Below the pieces are notes generated by a model. The model ran no database searches and was not told the DNA's origin. It saw only the letters and a program-made list of their open reading frames with translations. A program made the translations under genes and the position numbers. DNA of 45,013 bases. Origin: Chloroflexota bacterium. Lineage in GTDB: Bacteria > Chloroflexota > Anaerolineae > J102. The stretch is taken from assembly GCA_029782215.1 (NCBI GenBank), contig JAKOVD010000014.1, positions 1 through 45,013 of the forward strand, given 5' to 3'. Below, in pieces: positions 1 through 9,600 of the stretch; position 1 is the stretch's first letter, and each line of letters begins with the position of its first letter.

Positions 1-13
1 CTCCCTCTGAACC

Positions 14-139
14 GTCTGGCAGCATCCGGCCCAGCATCGCCGAGACGTCGCCGGCGTCAAGGGCTGCGCAAGCCGCCTCCGGCGGCCCTTGACCCCGGCG
101 CCTTGCCTCGGCGCTGCTCAAAACCAGACGCTGCCAGAC
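14..139. repeat. Nested palindromic element (about 126 nt)
   Basis: The ends are a perfect 10-nt inverted repeat, GTCTGGCAGC at 14-23 and its complement at 130-139. Inside are further matching arms: AGCA 33-36 with TGCT 115-118, CGCCGAG 38-44 with CTCGGCG 107-113, CGCCGG 49-54 with CCGGCG 95-100, and GTCAAGGGC 56-64 with GCCCTTGAC 85-93. A small GCCGCC/GGCGGC repeat lies at the centre. Together these could fold into one long interrupted hairpin on either strand. It lies just beyond the 3' end of the minus-strand propeller gene, so it could be a terminator-like structure, a REP/MITE-type mobile palindrome or a structured RNA. The sequence alone does not decide between these. Confidence 0.7.
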
Positions 140-158
140 TCGAAACACTGGTTTCTCC

Positions 159-1406
159 TTACTCTGCTCTCACCCATTTACACACTCTTCTTGACAGATC
201 CACCACCACGAAGGGATAGTGGTTGTCCGGAATGACAAAAGCCCGTCCCGTGGCATCGTTGACGGCAACATCCTGCGCCAGCAAGCCACCGGGCTGCTCG
301 TCTTCGGTCACAGGCAGCAGCAGGGGCGTGTGGCTGGCGCCGTCAACAATGACCACGTAGTTCTGATCCGCGATGAACGCGTGGTCGGTGGACGGCCGCA
401 CGCCGGCGGCTACGGCTGCGCCATAGAGCTCGGGCAGAGCCACATCAAAAAGCGTGTTGCTGCCAGTCTCCACGATGGCCACATGCTGTCCCACCTCGAT
501 TCCCGTGAACAGCCTTCCTGTCGCTTCGTTGACAACCAGCATACCGTAGTCGTCATTGCCGATGAACGCATGGGTGCCGCTCTTCCGATCCAGCACAAAC
601 AAGCCCGGCTTCGCCTGTCCGGGAATGCCAACCAACTTGATGAAGACCTTGTTGTTGCCCTCGCTCACGGCAACGTGCGACGGGTAGTAGGCGCCGAGCG
701 TCGTGAAGTCGACCGATGACCAGGTCCAGTGGTCAGCATCCAGAATCCAAAGGCGATGGAGCGCGTACATGCCGGCCTGGACCAGGAAGACCTCGTTCGT
801 GGTGGTGTTGACCGCCATCTCGGTGGCGTAGAAATAGAGCTCGCCGGCGTCGGGTGGGGGCGAAATCGCGGTCACAACATTCGTCGCCACATTGATCCAC
901 GACATGCTGCCGTAGTCTGCCACGTAGACGCGGTGGCGCACCGGGTCGTGGCCCAGCGTCAGGCCGTTACCATAGTTGACACGAGGTGGGAGGGTGGCCG
1001 CAAGGCTGTTTTTCGCGAGGTCCACCACATAGATCGCACCCGTCCCTTGGCCATCCCCCTGGTCGCCGTCACGGCTGGCCGCGTAAGCACGGCCATAGAT
1101 CTCGTCAACCACCAGGGCGCCATCATAGACGTTCCGGCCTGCCGGCAACGCCGCAATCTGTTGGAGCGATGCGCCATCGAAGATGCGCAACAACGCGCTC
1201 CCACTGTCGGCCACGACGAATTTGTTTCCCGTCTGATACACGCCAAGGGCCGTTGGCCGCCCGTCTGCAATCGGCAACTTGGTGACGGCCGGTGAAGCAG
1301 GGGCCGCCCCTCCCGCCAGCGTCGCACGCCCCGCGACGGCCGGGAGTGAAAGGGTGAGCGCGACCAACCCGATCAAGACACACGCGCGCGCCAGTGAGCA
1401 TGGCAT
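159..1406 (-). CDS. Secreted YncE-like beta-propeller protein
   Basis: This 415-residue protein has an N-terminal signal peptide (Arg near the start, hydrophobic residues about 10-25, Ala-Gly exit). The rest is a run of beta-rich blades of the YncE/cytochrome-D1 propeller type, with repeated phrases such as 'IYVVDLAKNSL', 'VYVADYGSMSWINVATN' and 'LFVLDRKSG'. Such propellers usually bind ligands or partners outside the cytoplasm; no enzymatic motif is visible and the ligand is unknown. The start is supported by AGGAGG five bases before the ATG. It is transcribed away from the NUDIX gene, with 180 bp between them. It appears to be a single-gene unit, followed downstream by the palindromic element at 14-139. 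The fold-level call is fairly safe; the function is not known. Confidence 0.8.
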   Translation of the reverse strand: MPCSLARACVLIGLVALTLSLPAVAGRATLAGGAAPASPAVTKLPIADGRPTALGVYQTGNKFVVADSGSALLRIFDGASLQQIAALPAGRNVYDGALVVDEIYGRAYAASRDGDQGDGQGTGAIYVVDLAKNSLAATLPPRVNYGNGLTLGHDPVRHRVYVADYGSMSWINVATNVVTAISPPPDAGELYFYATEMAVNTTTNEVFLVQAGMYALHRLWILDADHWTWSSVDFTTLGAYYPSHVAVSEGNNKVFIKLVGIPGQAKPGLFVLDRKSGTHAFIGNDDYGMLVVNEATGRLFTGIEVGQHVAIVETGSNTLFDVALPELYGAAVAAGVRPSTDHAFIADQNYVVIVDGASHTPLLLPVTEDEQPGGLLAQDVAVNDATGRAFVIPDNHYPFVVVDLSRRVCKWVRAE

Positions 1407-1586
1407 TTGGGCCTCCTAAGCCGGAACAAGCGTTGGTCCGGCCTTCCGTTGAGGTGAATGTGATCAACTCAACGTAGTATCGCGCTGCTGCGCACTGAAG
1501 TCAGTAACCCCAGCTTTCCCATCCGGCGCCGCCTGCGCTTTCATGCTATGCTTGACCCAGCCACTCCCCGCTAAAGGTGATCTTTT

Positions 1587-2144
1587 ATGTCCTCGTCCCA
1601 TCCGATTCAACCCTGGCGCTGTCTGCACAGCCGCACTGCCTTCGCCAATCGCTGGGTCCAGGTCAACATCGACGATGTCGCCCTGCCCGATGGGCGGAGC
1701 TACGAGTACACCGTCCTGCGCCGCCACCAGCACGGCGCCGCCGTGCTCGCCTTCAACGCCCGGGGCCAGGTGCTGATGCAGCAGGAATACCGCTATCCTG
1801 TCGACCAGGTCATTTGGCAGGTGCCCGGGGGGTTGATCGATCCGCACGAGTCGCCGCTGGAAGCAGCGCAGCGCGAGCTGGCTGAGGAAACCGGTCACGT
1901 CGCCAGCCGCTGGCAGCACCTGGGCAGCTTCTGGGATAATCCCGCCTTCGAGGATATGGTCGTCAACGTCTTCGTAGCCGAAGATGCCCGGCCTGATGGC
2001 GCCATCCACCGCGATACCGCCGAATGGGTGCACCACGAGTGGAAGGACATGAAGTGGGTCGCCGAGCAGGTGCGCAGCGGCGTCATCCGCGAGCGCGTCG
2101 TCATCGCCGCCCTCGGTTTTCTTTGGGCTCGGGGAGAGCAGTAG
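1587..2144 (+). CDS. NUDIX hydrolase, ADP-ribose pyrophosphatase-like
   Basis: The 185-residue protein carries a complete Nudix box: Gly82, Glu88, Arg96-Glu97-Leu98, Glu100-Glu101 and Gly103, matching GX5EX7REUXEEXGU. The glutamates bind the metal that activates water for cleavage of a nucleoside diphosphate linked to another group. The upstream strand 'MQQEYRYPVDQVIWQVPGG' is typical of ADP-ribose/ADP-sugar pyrophosphatases, in which an Arg-Tyr pair precedes the box, so ADP-ribose or a related ADP-sugar is the most likely substrate. This is inferred from family resemblance. An AAAGGTGAT ribosome binding site lies a few bases before the ATG. The next gene is convergent and ends 24 bp downstream, so this is probably a one-gene unit. 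Confidence 0.88.
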   Translation: MSSSHPIQPWRCLHSRTAFANRWVQVNIDDVALPDGRSYEYTVLRRHQHGAAVLAFNARGQVLMQQEYRYPVDQVIWQVPGGLIDPHESPLEAAQRELAEETGHVASRWQHLGSFWDNPAFEDMVVNVFVAEDARPDGAIHRDTAEWVHHEWKDMKWVAEQVRSGVIRERVVIAALGFLWARGEQ

Positions 2145-2167
2145 ACAGGCCGACCGGCCCCCGCGTG

Positions 2168-3007
2168 TTACTTCGCCTGCCGCCGCGCCTGGCCGTACAG
2201 GTAGTACAGGTTGCCCTTGTGGAGCTGCTGCACATAGCCGTTCAGGGCAATCCGCTGCATGCCGCAGTCCTCGACGTCACTCGCATCCAGCTCGGTCTTG
2301 CCGCCACCGCTGGCAAGGATCTCCTGGACGGTGCGCTCGATGCAGTCCAGGTAGTCAAGCTGCGCCTGCAAAATGGTGTTGACCTCGCCGCGGAGCAAGA
2401 CGTCGCCGTGCCCCTGCACCACATCTTCCACCGGGGCCATGTGCATGATGACGCGCAGTGAACGCCTGAAGTCGTTGATGTCGCCGCCCACCAGGTAGGG
2501 AATGGGCATCACGGCATCACTGGCGAAAAGGACCTTCTCTTCCTTGACGTACACCGTAAGCAGATCGGGAGAATGCCCCGGCGCATGGTCCAACACCAGG
2601 GTGAAGTCTCCCAGCCGCAGAGTCGCTTGCTTCTCGGTCAGCATCGTCGGCAGTTCCAGGCGGACCTCTGCCAGGGCGGCGTTGCGTTGGCGAGCTTCGA
2701 TCAACGCCGGACGCGTCTGCTTGATCATCAAGTCGCGCGAAAGCAGATGGCCCACGATCTCAGCGCCAGGAAACATGAAGGCGCCGTAAACGTGGTCCGC
2801 ATGGCAGTGGGTCAGCACCAGGTAGCGAACCCGGGAACGGAGACGCTTGGTGACGAATTCGATGATCTCCTGCGTTTCCTGTGGGAAAGGCAGGGTGTCA
2901 ATCACGACGCAGCCCTCGTCGGTCGCAATCAGACCGGCGTTGACATGGGCATAAAGGCCGCTGCGGAACACGTAGACGTGATCAGCAATGCGCTCGCGCA
3001 ATACCAT
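2168..3007 (-). CDS. MBL-fold metallo-hydrolase
   Basis: A metallo-beta-lactamase-fold hydrolase of 279 residues. The HxHxDH metal motif is His67, His69, Asp71, His72 ('LTHCHADH'). Further ligand motifs follow: 'DHAPGHSPD' (third His), 'FASDAVMP' (bridging Asp) and 'VQGHGD' near the C-terminus. The domain begins almost at residue 1 and there is no signal peptide, so it should be cytoplasmic. The frame is open to a TTG at 3025, but the ATG at 3007 is preceded by GAGGAG about ten bases upstream and is preferred. Members of this fold cleave thioesters, lactones, phosphodiesters and other bonds; the residues seen do not narrow the substrate. It converges with the NUDIX gene. No operon partner is evident. 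Confidence 0.82.
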   Translation of the reverse strand: MVLRERIADHVYVFRSGLYAHVNAGLIATDEGCVVIDTLPFPQETQEIIEFVTKRLRSRVRYLVLTHCHADHVYGAFMFPGAEIVGHLLSRDLMIKQTRPALIEARQRNAALAEVRLELPTMLTEKQATLRLGDFTLVLDHAPGHSPDLLTVYVKEEKVLFASDAVMPIPYLVGGDINDFRRSLRVIMHMAPVEDVVQGHGDVLLRGEVNTILQAQLDYLDCIERTVQEILASGGGKTELDASDVEDCGMQRIALNGYVQQLHKGNLYYLYGQARRQAK

Positions 3008-3539
3008 CGGAAGAGGACTCCTCAACAGGCGGACAAAACATCAGCGCCACTCTGAGGGCGCTGCCAAAAAGCAAGAATACCACAACTCTCCACCTGGGAT
3101 CAAGGGTTAGTGTAATATTAACACCATCAGCGCTACCCCGCCCTTGCGCCGCGCCCAAAAGCAAGGCCAGGTCCGTTGTGCAGGCCTGGCCGGGCTTGTT
3201 GGGGGTGTCCCCCTCCATACCGTGTGCTCAGATTGTAGTGAACCTGCGGGTGCAGGTGGGAGCCTGCGCCTGGGTGCCGCCTTGCCGTCATCGGGCTACC
3301 GCGTGTACCAGGACATGACCCGGCTCCCTGGAGTCAAGTGTTGGCTCAGAACGTTTCAGGAGCATCACGCGTATGAAAGGGAACCTATGGTTGAAGCCTA
3401 CCATACTCGGCGGTGCCAGGCAAATCAGCCCCGGAACGGGGGCACAGGCTGCCACAAGCTCCCATGCGAGCCACACCCCTCAAGGCTCCCGTTGCTTGGG
3501 TGTCTTGAGGGATGACATTGTGCTGTTAGTTACAATGAA
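3008..3539. other. Gene-free interval upstream of folD, with inverted repeats
   Basis: No convincing gene lies here; the ORFs present lack family signatures and plausible starts. It contains an AT-rich stretch at about 3105-3125 (possible promoter area for the minus-strand MBL gene), a GGCCAGG/CCTGGCC inverted repeat near 3165-3190, and two overlapping inverted repeats at 3473-3511. In the latter, ACACCC 3473-3478 can pair with GGGTGT 3498-3503, or CCCTCAAG 3477-3484 with CTTGAGGG 3504-3511; the arms overlap. The role is unknown. Confidence 0.5.
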
Positions 3540-3568
3540 TTGCCTCGCGCCCCAGGCTATGCTATATT
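3540..3568 (+). promoter_or_regulatory. Predicted sigma70-type promoter of folD
   Basis: A -35-like TTGCCT at 3540-3545 is separated by 17 bp from a -10-like TATATT at 3563-3568. This predicts transcription starting near 3575 and a leader of about 57 nt before the folD ATG. The -10 has 5 of 6 consensus bases and the -35 has 4 of 6. Confidence 0.5.
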
Positions 3569-3632
3569 CCGTTGACGAAAATTCCCTGTTCGCCATTGAC
3601 GTCGAACCAATGGCCGCTGCCAAGGAGGCACC

Positions 3633-4517
3633 ATGTCCGCCCAAATCATCGATGGCAAAGTCATTGCCGCCCAGATCCGAAATGAAGTCAAAGCCGATGT
3701 CGAGCGCATGAAGGCCGCCACCGGCAAAGTGCCCGGCCTGGCCGCCGTCCTGGTCGGCGACCGCAAGGACTCGCAGACCTACGTACGCAACAAGAAGAAG
3801 GCCTGCGCCGAGGTCGGCATCGCCTCGTTTGGCTATGATCTCCCGGCCGACATTAGCCAGGACGATCTGAAGAAGGTGGTGACTGAGCTGAATGCCAATC
3901 CCGACGTGCATGGCATTCTGGTCCAGCTCCCTCTCCCTGGCCACATCGATGAAGAAGAGATCCTGGGCACCATCAGCATTGAAAAGGACGTGGATGGTTT
4001 CCATCCCCTCAACATCGGCCGCCTCTCCATGAAGCGCCGCGAGCCCCTTTTCGTGCCCTGCACCCCGCGCGGCTGCATCGAGCTGATCATCCGCAGCGGC
4101 TATTCCATCGATGGCAAGCGCGCCGTCGTCCTGGGGCGGAGCAACATCGTCGGCCTGCCGGCGGCCATGCTCCTGCTTCACCGCAACGCGACCGTGACCA
4201 TCTGCCACTCGCGCACCAAGAACCTGCCGGAGGTCGTGCGTGAGGCCGACATCCTCATCGCCGCCGTCGGACGCGCCGAAATGGTGCGCAAGGACTGGGT
4301 GAAGCCCGGCGTCGTGGTCATCGACGTTGGCATCAACGCTGTCGACGATGCCAGCGATCCCCGCGGCTACCGGCTGGTGGGCGATGTTGCCTACGATGAG
4401 GTTAAAGAGGTGGCGGCCGCCATCACACCCGTTCCCGGCGGCGTCGGCCCGATGACCATTGCCATGCTGCTCCGCAACACCACTGATGGCGCCATGCGCG
4501 CCAATGGCCTGATGTAA
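3633..4517 (+). CDS. folD: Bifunctional methylene-THF dehydrogenase/cyclohydrolase FolD
   Basis: FolD oxidises 5,10-methylene-tetrahydrofolate with NADP and hydrolyses the methenyl product to 10-formyl-tetrahydrofolate, supplying one-carbon units for purines and formyl-Met-tRNA. The 294-residue length is normal. Diagnostic segments are 'YVRNKKKACAEVGI' with the catalytic Lys, 'VQLPLPGHI', the Rossmann-type 'VVLGRSNIVGLPAAMLL', and the C-terminal 'PVPGGVGPMTIAMLL'. AAGGAGG lies seven bases before the ATG. The gene has its own predicted promoter at 3540-3568 and a strong intrinsic terminator right after the stop, so it looks monocistronic. The assignment is secure. Confidence 0.97.
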   Translation: MSAQIIDGKVIAAQIRNEVKADVERMKAATGKVPGLAAVLVGDRKDSQTYVRNKKKACAEVGIASFGYDLPADISQDDLKKVVTELNANPDVHGILVQLPLPGHIDEEEILGTISIEKDVDGFHPLNIGRLSMKRREPLFVPCTPRGCIELIIRSGYSIDGKRAVVLGRSNIVGLPAAMLLLHRNATVTICHSRTKNLPEVVREADILIAAVGRAEMVRKDWVKPGVVVIDVGINAVDDASDPRGYRLVGDVAYDEVKEVAAAITPVPGGVGPMTIAMLLRNTTDGAMRANGLM

Positions 4518-4537
4518 GGACTCCCCTCTCGATCAGC

Positions 4538-4576
4538 AGAACAGGCGCCTTGCGGCGCCTGTTCTTTTTCTTCTTA
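4538..4576 (+). terminator. Intrinsic terminator after folD
   Basis: A perfect 12-bp stem (AGAACAGGCGCC at 4538-4549 with its complement at 4554-4565) closes a four-base TTGC loop. The T-rich run TTTTTCTTCTT follows directly. The T-tract is only on the plus strand, so it serves folD rather than the convergent aspS. Confidence 0.92.
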
Positions 4577-4600
4577 CTGCGGTGGAGACCTCTGCGGTCC

Positions 4601-6361
4601 CTACTCGGCGGTAGTGATGTGCAGATCGGTCAGTTGGCGGGCCGAAACAGGACTGGGGCTGTTCAACATCAGGTCGGTGGCCGATGCGGTCTTGGGGAAG
4701 GCGATCACCTCCCGGATGCTGGCTTCGTCGGCCAGGATGGCCGTGATCCGGTCCAGGCCCAGGGCAATGCCGCCGTGCGGCGGCGCGCCGTACTGGAACG
4801 CTTCCAACAGGTGCCCAAACTGATCCTGCGCCTCGGCCGGTGACATCCCCAGGGCGGCGAACATCTTACCCTGCAGCTCCTGGTCGTGGATGCGGATGCT
4901 GCCCCCGCCGATCTCCATGCCGTTGCAGACCAGGTCGTAGGCCTTGGCCAACGCCGCGCCGGGATCGGTGTCCAGCAAGCGCCAGTCCTGGTCGCGGGCG
5001 CTGGTGAACGGATGGTGCATCGCCTGCCACCGTTTCTCGTCCGTGTTCCATTCCAGGAGGGGGAAGTCGATCACCCAGGCGCAGGCCAAAACGTCGGGGG
5101 CCATCAGTCCCAGGCGCTGTCCGATCACCAGCCTCAGGCTGCCCAGGGCTTCGGCTACCACCGCAGGCGCGTCGGCCACGATCAGGATCAGGTCGCCGTT
5201 CTCCACCTGGCACCGCTGCCGGATGCCTTCCATCTCCGCTTCGGTGAGGAACTTGGCGATCGGACCATGCAGCGCCCCTTCTTCCACCTTGAGCGTGGCC
5301 AGGCCCTTGGCCCCATGGCGCTTCGCCTCTTCGGCCAGGTCGTCGATCTGCTTGCGCGAGTAGCCGGCGCAGCCCGGTGCCCGGACGGCCTTGATCTGCC
5401 CGCCGGCCGCCGCAGCCTGGCTGAAGACGCCAAACCCGCTGCCCGCCAGGAGGTCGGTCAGGTTGGCGAACTCAAGGCCAAACCGGAGATCGGGCTTGTC
5501 GCTGCCGTAGCGATCCATAGCGTCGGCGTAGCTCAGCACCGGCAGAGGCTTCTGCTGCAGGCGCTTGCCGCCGATCTCCTCGAACAATCCGGTAACCAGG
5601 CCCTCGATCAGCTTCCTGACATCCTGGCTGTCCACAAACGACATCTCGAGGTCGAGTTGGGTGAACTCGAGCTGGCGATCCGCACGCAGGTCCTCATCCC
5701 GGAAACAGCGGGCGATCTGGAAGTAGCGCTCGAAGCCCGCCACCATCAGCAGCTGCTTCACCTGCTGCGGCGACTGCGGCAGGGCATAGAACTTTCCCGG
5801 CTGCAGGCGGCTGGGCACGATGAAGTCACGCGCGCCTTCCGGCGTGCTCTTGAGCAGAATCGGCGTTTCGATCTCCACAAAGTCCTGGCGATCCAGGTAG
5901 TTCCGCATATACGTGGTGACACGGTGGCGGAGGACGATGTTCCGCTGCATGCGCTGGCGCCGCAGGTCAAGATAGCGGTACTTGAGACGAAGCGTATCGC
6001 CAACCTCTCCCTCTTCGTTGATGGCAAAGGGAGTGGTCTTGGACGGGTTGAGCACGACAAGCCTGTCGGCGCTGACCTCGACCTCTCCCGTCTCCAGGTT
6101 GGGATTGATCAGTCCTTCGGGCCGCAGCCCCACCACGCCCTCGACCTGCACGACGTACTCGTTGCGCGTCTCGGCCGCCCGGCGATGGGCTTCTTCGTTG
6201 ACGTCGGCGTTAAAGACCACCTGGACCAGGCCAGAGCGGTCGCGCAGGTCAAGAAAGATCAAGCCGCCGTGATCACGCCAGCGGTGAACCCAACCTGCGA
6301 GGACGACGCGCGTACCCACGTCTTCTCGGCGCAATTTCCCGCAATGAGTCGTTTTGAGCAT
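4601..6361 (-). CDS. aspS: Aspartyl-tRNA synthetase
   Basis: A class II aminoacyl-tRNA synthetase that charges tRNA with aspartate (586 residues from the chosen start). In order it has an N-terminal OB-fold anticodon-binding domain ('[23 protein letters not shown]'), motif 2 ('[20 protein letters not shown]'), the bacterial-type GAD insertion beginning after '[13 protein letters not shown]', and motif 3 ('[10 protein letters not shown]'). The frame stays open to an ATG at 6493, but homologues begin at the '[11 protein letters not shown]' segment, so the ATG at 6361 is chosen; the extra 44 residues would be non-homologous. Whether it is discriminating or Asp/Asn-nondiscriminating cannot be told safely. 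A predicted promoter at 6526-6554 gives a leader of about 158 nt. Confidence 0.96.
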   Translation of the reverse strand: MLKTTHCGKLRREDVGTRVVLAGWVHRWRDHGGLIFLDLRDRSGLVQVVFNADVNEEAHRRAAETRNEYVVQVEGVVGLRPEGLINPNLETGEVEVSADRLVVLNPSKTTPFAINEEGEVGDTLRLKYRYLDLRRQRMQRNIVLRHRVTTYMRNYLDRQDFVEIETPILLKSTPEGARDFIVPSRLQPGKFYALPQSPQQVKQLLMVAGFERYFQIARCFRDEDLRADRQLEFTQLDLEMSFVDSQDVRKLIEGLVTGLFEEIGGKRLQQKPLPVLSYADAMDRYGSDKPDLRFGLEFANLTDLLAGSGFGVFSQAAAAGGQIKAVRAPGCAGYSRKQIDDLAEEAKRHGAKGLATLKVEEGALHGPIAKFLTEAEMEGIRQRCQVENGDLILIVADAPAVVAEALGSLRLVIGQRLGLMAPDVLACAWVIDFPLLEWNTDEKRWQAMHHPFTSARDQDWRLLDTDPGAALAKAYDLVCNGMEIGGGSIRIHDQELQGKMFAALGMSPAEAQDQFGHLLEAFQYGAPPHGGIALGLDRITAILADEASIREVIAFPKTASATDLMLNSPSPVSARQLTDLHITTAE

Positions 6362-6525
6362 TCTCAGGTACTCCAGCCAGGCAGTTGTTCGATGGACTTT
6401 CGCAAATGAGGGGATAAGAAAAGGCCGCTCGGAATCTCTGTGCTTGGGCGACAGCCGGCAAAAGGCAAATCCTTCCATCCAGCGATCCAACACACAAGAG
6501 CGCTCCGATGCGGCTCGTTTTGCGC

Positions 6526-6554
6526 ATTATAGAGCCAGCCCCTTTGCTCTGCAA
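6526..6554 (-). promoter_or_regulatory. Predicted aspS promoter (divergent pair)
   Basis: The minus strand has a perfect -10, TATAAT, at 6531-6526. A weak -35 lies 17-18 bp upstream (TTGCAG at 6554-6549, or TTTGCA ending at 6550). Initiation near 6519 would give a leader of about 158 nt before the aspS ATG at 6361. The leader lacks the T-box consensus. Confidence 0.5.
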
Positions 6555-6560
6555 AGACAG

Positions 6561-6588
6561 TGGACATGAGCACAAACTTGTGTATAAT
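6561..6588 (+). promoter_or_regulatory. Predicted promoter of the amidase-domain gene
   Basis: TGGACA at 6561-6566 and a perfect TATAAT at 6583-6588 are separated by 16 bp, a near-consensus vegetative promoter. It overlaps an ATG at 6560 that would otherwise extend the downstream reading frame. The start of that gene must therefore lie further in, at 6650, giving a leader of about 55 nt. Confidence 0.65.
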
Positions 6589-6649
6589 GCAGTTTAGATC
6601 CGACACGCGTCTGCCTGGCGGCGGTCCTTCCCCCCACCAGGAGCCCCGC

Positions 6650-9600
6650 ATGAGCCCCCCAGCTCTTGCCCCTGCTCCGGTGACGACTGCTTTCCCCCAC
6701 GCTCCTATGCCTCGGCCGCTGTGCGATTCCGAGTATCTATACGGTTTCCATGACCCCGGCGGTGAGCACCTTATGCTGGAAAGGGGTGTTCCGGGATGGG
6801 TGCTGGTCACGGAAGAGCTGCACTCTGACCCCAACGATCAGACGGGGCGCGATTATCGCTCTCTCTCCGACCGGGGCTTGGGGGTGATGGCGCGTCTTAA
6901 CGCCGGCTACGGCGGCGTCGGCACGCTTCCGCGTGAGGCCGAGCACGCGAATTTCGCCAGGCGCTGCGCGAACTTCGTCAGGAGCTCGTCAGGATGCCGG
7001 ATCTGGATTGTCGGCAATGAGCCCAACCACCCGATTGAGTGGCCGGGGGGGCCGTCGGGTGAGCCGATCACGCCTCAGCGCTATGCCAGGTGCTACCGCA
7101 TGGTGCGCGACGCCATCCGCAGTGTTCCGGGCCATGCGGATGACCAGGTCGTCGTCGCCGCCACTGCTCCCTGGAACGCCCAGTTGACCTATCCCGGCAA
7201 CAAGAGCGGAGACTGGGTCCAGTATTTCCAGGATGTGCTGGCGCTTGTGGGGCCCGAACACTGCGACGCCATCTCGATCCATGCCTATACCCACGGTTCC
7301 TCGACGGCGCTGATTACCTCGGAAACGCGCATGTCGTCGTTCCCCAACCGGCGCTTCGAGTTCCGCGTCTATCGCGACTTCATGGGCGCCATCCCAAGTG
7401 CGATGCGCCAGCTTCCGGTCTATATCACCGAGACCGACCAAGACGCCGAGTGGCTGAACGCGAACACAGGGTGGGTGCGGGCAGCCTACGCCGAGATCGA
7501 CGATTGGAACAAACACCACGCCCAGAAGATTCGCAGCCTCCTGCTCTACCGTTGGCCCAAGATCGACAAGTGGTACATCGAAGGCAAACAGGGCATCGTC
7601 GAGGACTTTCGCCAGGCCCTGGATTTTCGCTACAAATGGCAGGTGGGGCCCACCAAGGACCCTCCGGAGCTTCCCGCAGCGCGGGCGCGCTTCAGCCTCG
7701 CCGTCGCCCTCAAGGAGTGCCAGGCCGGTCAGCAGATCAGCCTGCCAATGGTCATCCGCAACCAGGGCAGCGACACCTGGTCCCATACGGGCGCCTCGTC
7801 GGTCCGCATGGGCTACCGGTGGCTCGACGCCGCCGGCAAGCAGGTCGCCGGCATGGCGGACATCCGCACCTCCCTGCCCCAGCCGGTGCGCACCAACGAG
7901 GAGGTGCGTATCACGGCCACCATCGCTGCTCCCCCTACCGCCGGGACGTTCACTCTGGTGCTAGACATGGTCACAGAACCCAACCAATGGTTTGCCGCCG
8001 CCGGCAACACGCCGGCCACCGTTCCCGTGACGGTCACTGCCGCCGGTGAGGATGAACAGTACTTCCCGGAGACGAAGGTCTGGGTCCGCGGCGCCTTCCT
8101 GGATTTCTATCGCCGCTATGGGGTCGAGATCTGCGGCTTCCCTATCGCCGAAGCCGCCGCCGAGGACGACTTCCCGTCCCAATACTTCCAGCGCGTGGCC
8201 CTGGAGCAGGCCGAGCCTGGCAAGGTCCGTCTCAAGCTCATCGCCCAGCAGGTGTTGGCGTCGCGGCAGCGCATCGCCGAGCTTGAGGCGCAGGTGCAGG
8301 ACCTGCTCAAGCATGCGCCTCCCGGCGCCGCCCCCAAGCCAGGCTTCCAGGACATCACGAACCGGCTGCCGCGCGATGCCGCTCGCTTGTTCATTCGCCA
8401 GGACAGCGACGTCCAGACCATCATCATCCACCACACCGGCGTGGCGGCCTACGCCGCCGTCGACCGGGTGGCCGCCATCTACCGCCAGCGGGATTACCCG
8501 GCCATCATCGGCCAGTTCTACATTGACTACGACGGAACGATCTACCAGACAAACGGCCTGAATGAGGTGGTCAGCGGGCAGCTTGCCTGGGCCAAGAACG
8601 GCATGAGCATCGTGATGGCGGGCAACTTCAGCCAGGGCGTGCCCAGCGAAGCGCAGATGCAGTCCTTGGCCGCTCTGTGCGCCTGGCTGCTCGACGCCTA
8701 CCATCTCGACAACGCCGCCGTGAAGGGCGTCAGCGAGGGTTTTGCCCGCACCCAGTCGCCCGGCACCAACTGGCTCGGCGGTTCACGCTGGAAGGACGCC
8801 CTCCTGCAGCGCATCGGCCCCCTACGCGGCCAGCCGGCCGTTGACCAACAGGCGGCGCTGCAGGCTCTAACCCAGGAGCGGGACCGGCTCACCACCGAGC
8901 TGGCTGCCGCCCGCGAGCAAAATGCCGTGCTGCAGGCAGCCCTGCAAAAGGCGCTGGAGGCGCAGCCCAGGTCAGCGGCCAAACCGCCGGTCCAGGACAT
9001 TGTCGCTGGCCTTCCGCGTGACGCCGCCAGGCTCGTCAAGCGCCCCAGTGGCGACGTCAAATACATTGTCATCAACCACACGGGCGTGCCCGCCGACTAC
9101 GGCCCCGAGCGCCTTGCCCAGGCTCACCGGGTGCGTTGGCCCGCCATCGTCGGCCAGTACTTCATCGCCGCCGATGGCGCCGTTCTGCAGACGAACGCCG
9201 AGGATGAGGTCGTCGACGACAAACAGGAATGGCTGTATCGGGCGGTCAACATCTTTGTGGCCGGCAACTTCGACGTGGACGTTCCCACCGAGCCGCAGGT
9301 GAACAGCCTGGCCGCCCTCGTGCTCTGGCTACAGCAGCAGCACAGGCTCGATGACGGCGCCGTCCGCGGGGTCAGCGAATTCATCATTACGCGCTCGCCC
9401 GGCGAACAGTGGCAAGCGGGCAAGAACTGGAAGAAGACCCTGCTTGACCGGGTGGCGGTCCTCCGCACCAGCTACCAGGCGGCGCCCGCCGTCGACACGG
9501 CCGCTCTGGCCCTGATGGACGTGATGCGGAGGCAGATCGTCGAGCTGAGGGCCCGCGATCAGGAGCTGGACCGCCAGGTCGACGAGTACCGCTACCGCGC

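Noticed and set aside
3473..3511. H-type pseudoknot from the two repeats
   Set aside because: The loops needed to cross the stems would be zero nucleotides long, so it cannot fold this way; only alternative hairpins remain possible.
4886..6409. 507-codon open frame antisense to aspS
   Set aside because: It mirrors the aspS codons in a high-GC gene, shows no family motif, and aspS is unmistakable on the other strand.
6362..6519. T-box leader of aspS
   Set aside because: The T-box consensus and a terminator/antiterminator pair are absent.
6560..6649. Start of the amidase-domain gene at 6560
   Set aside because: The ATG lies at or upstream of the predicted promoter, so it cannot be in the transcript.
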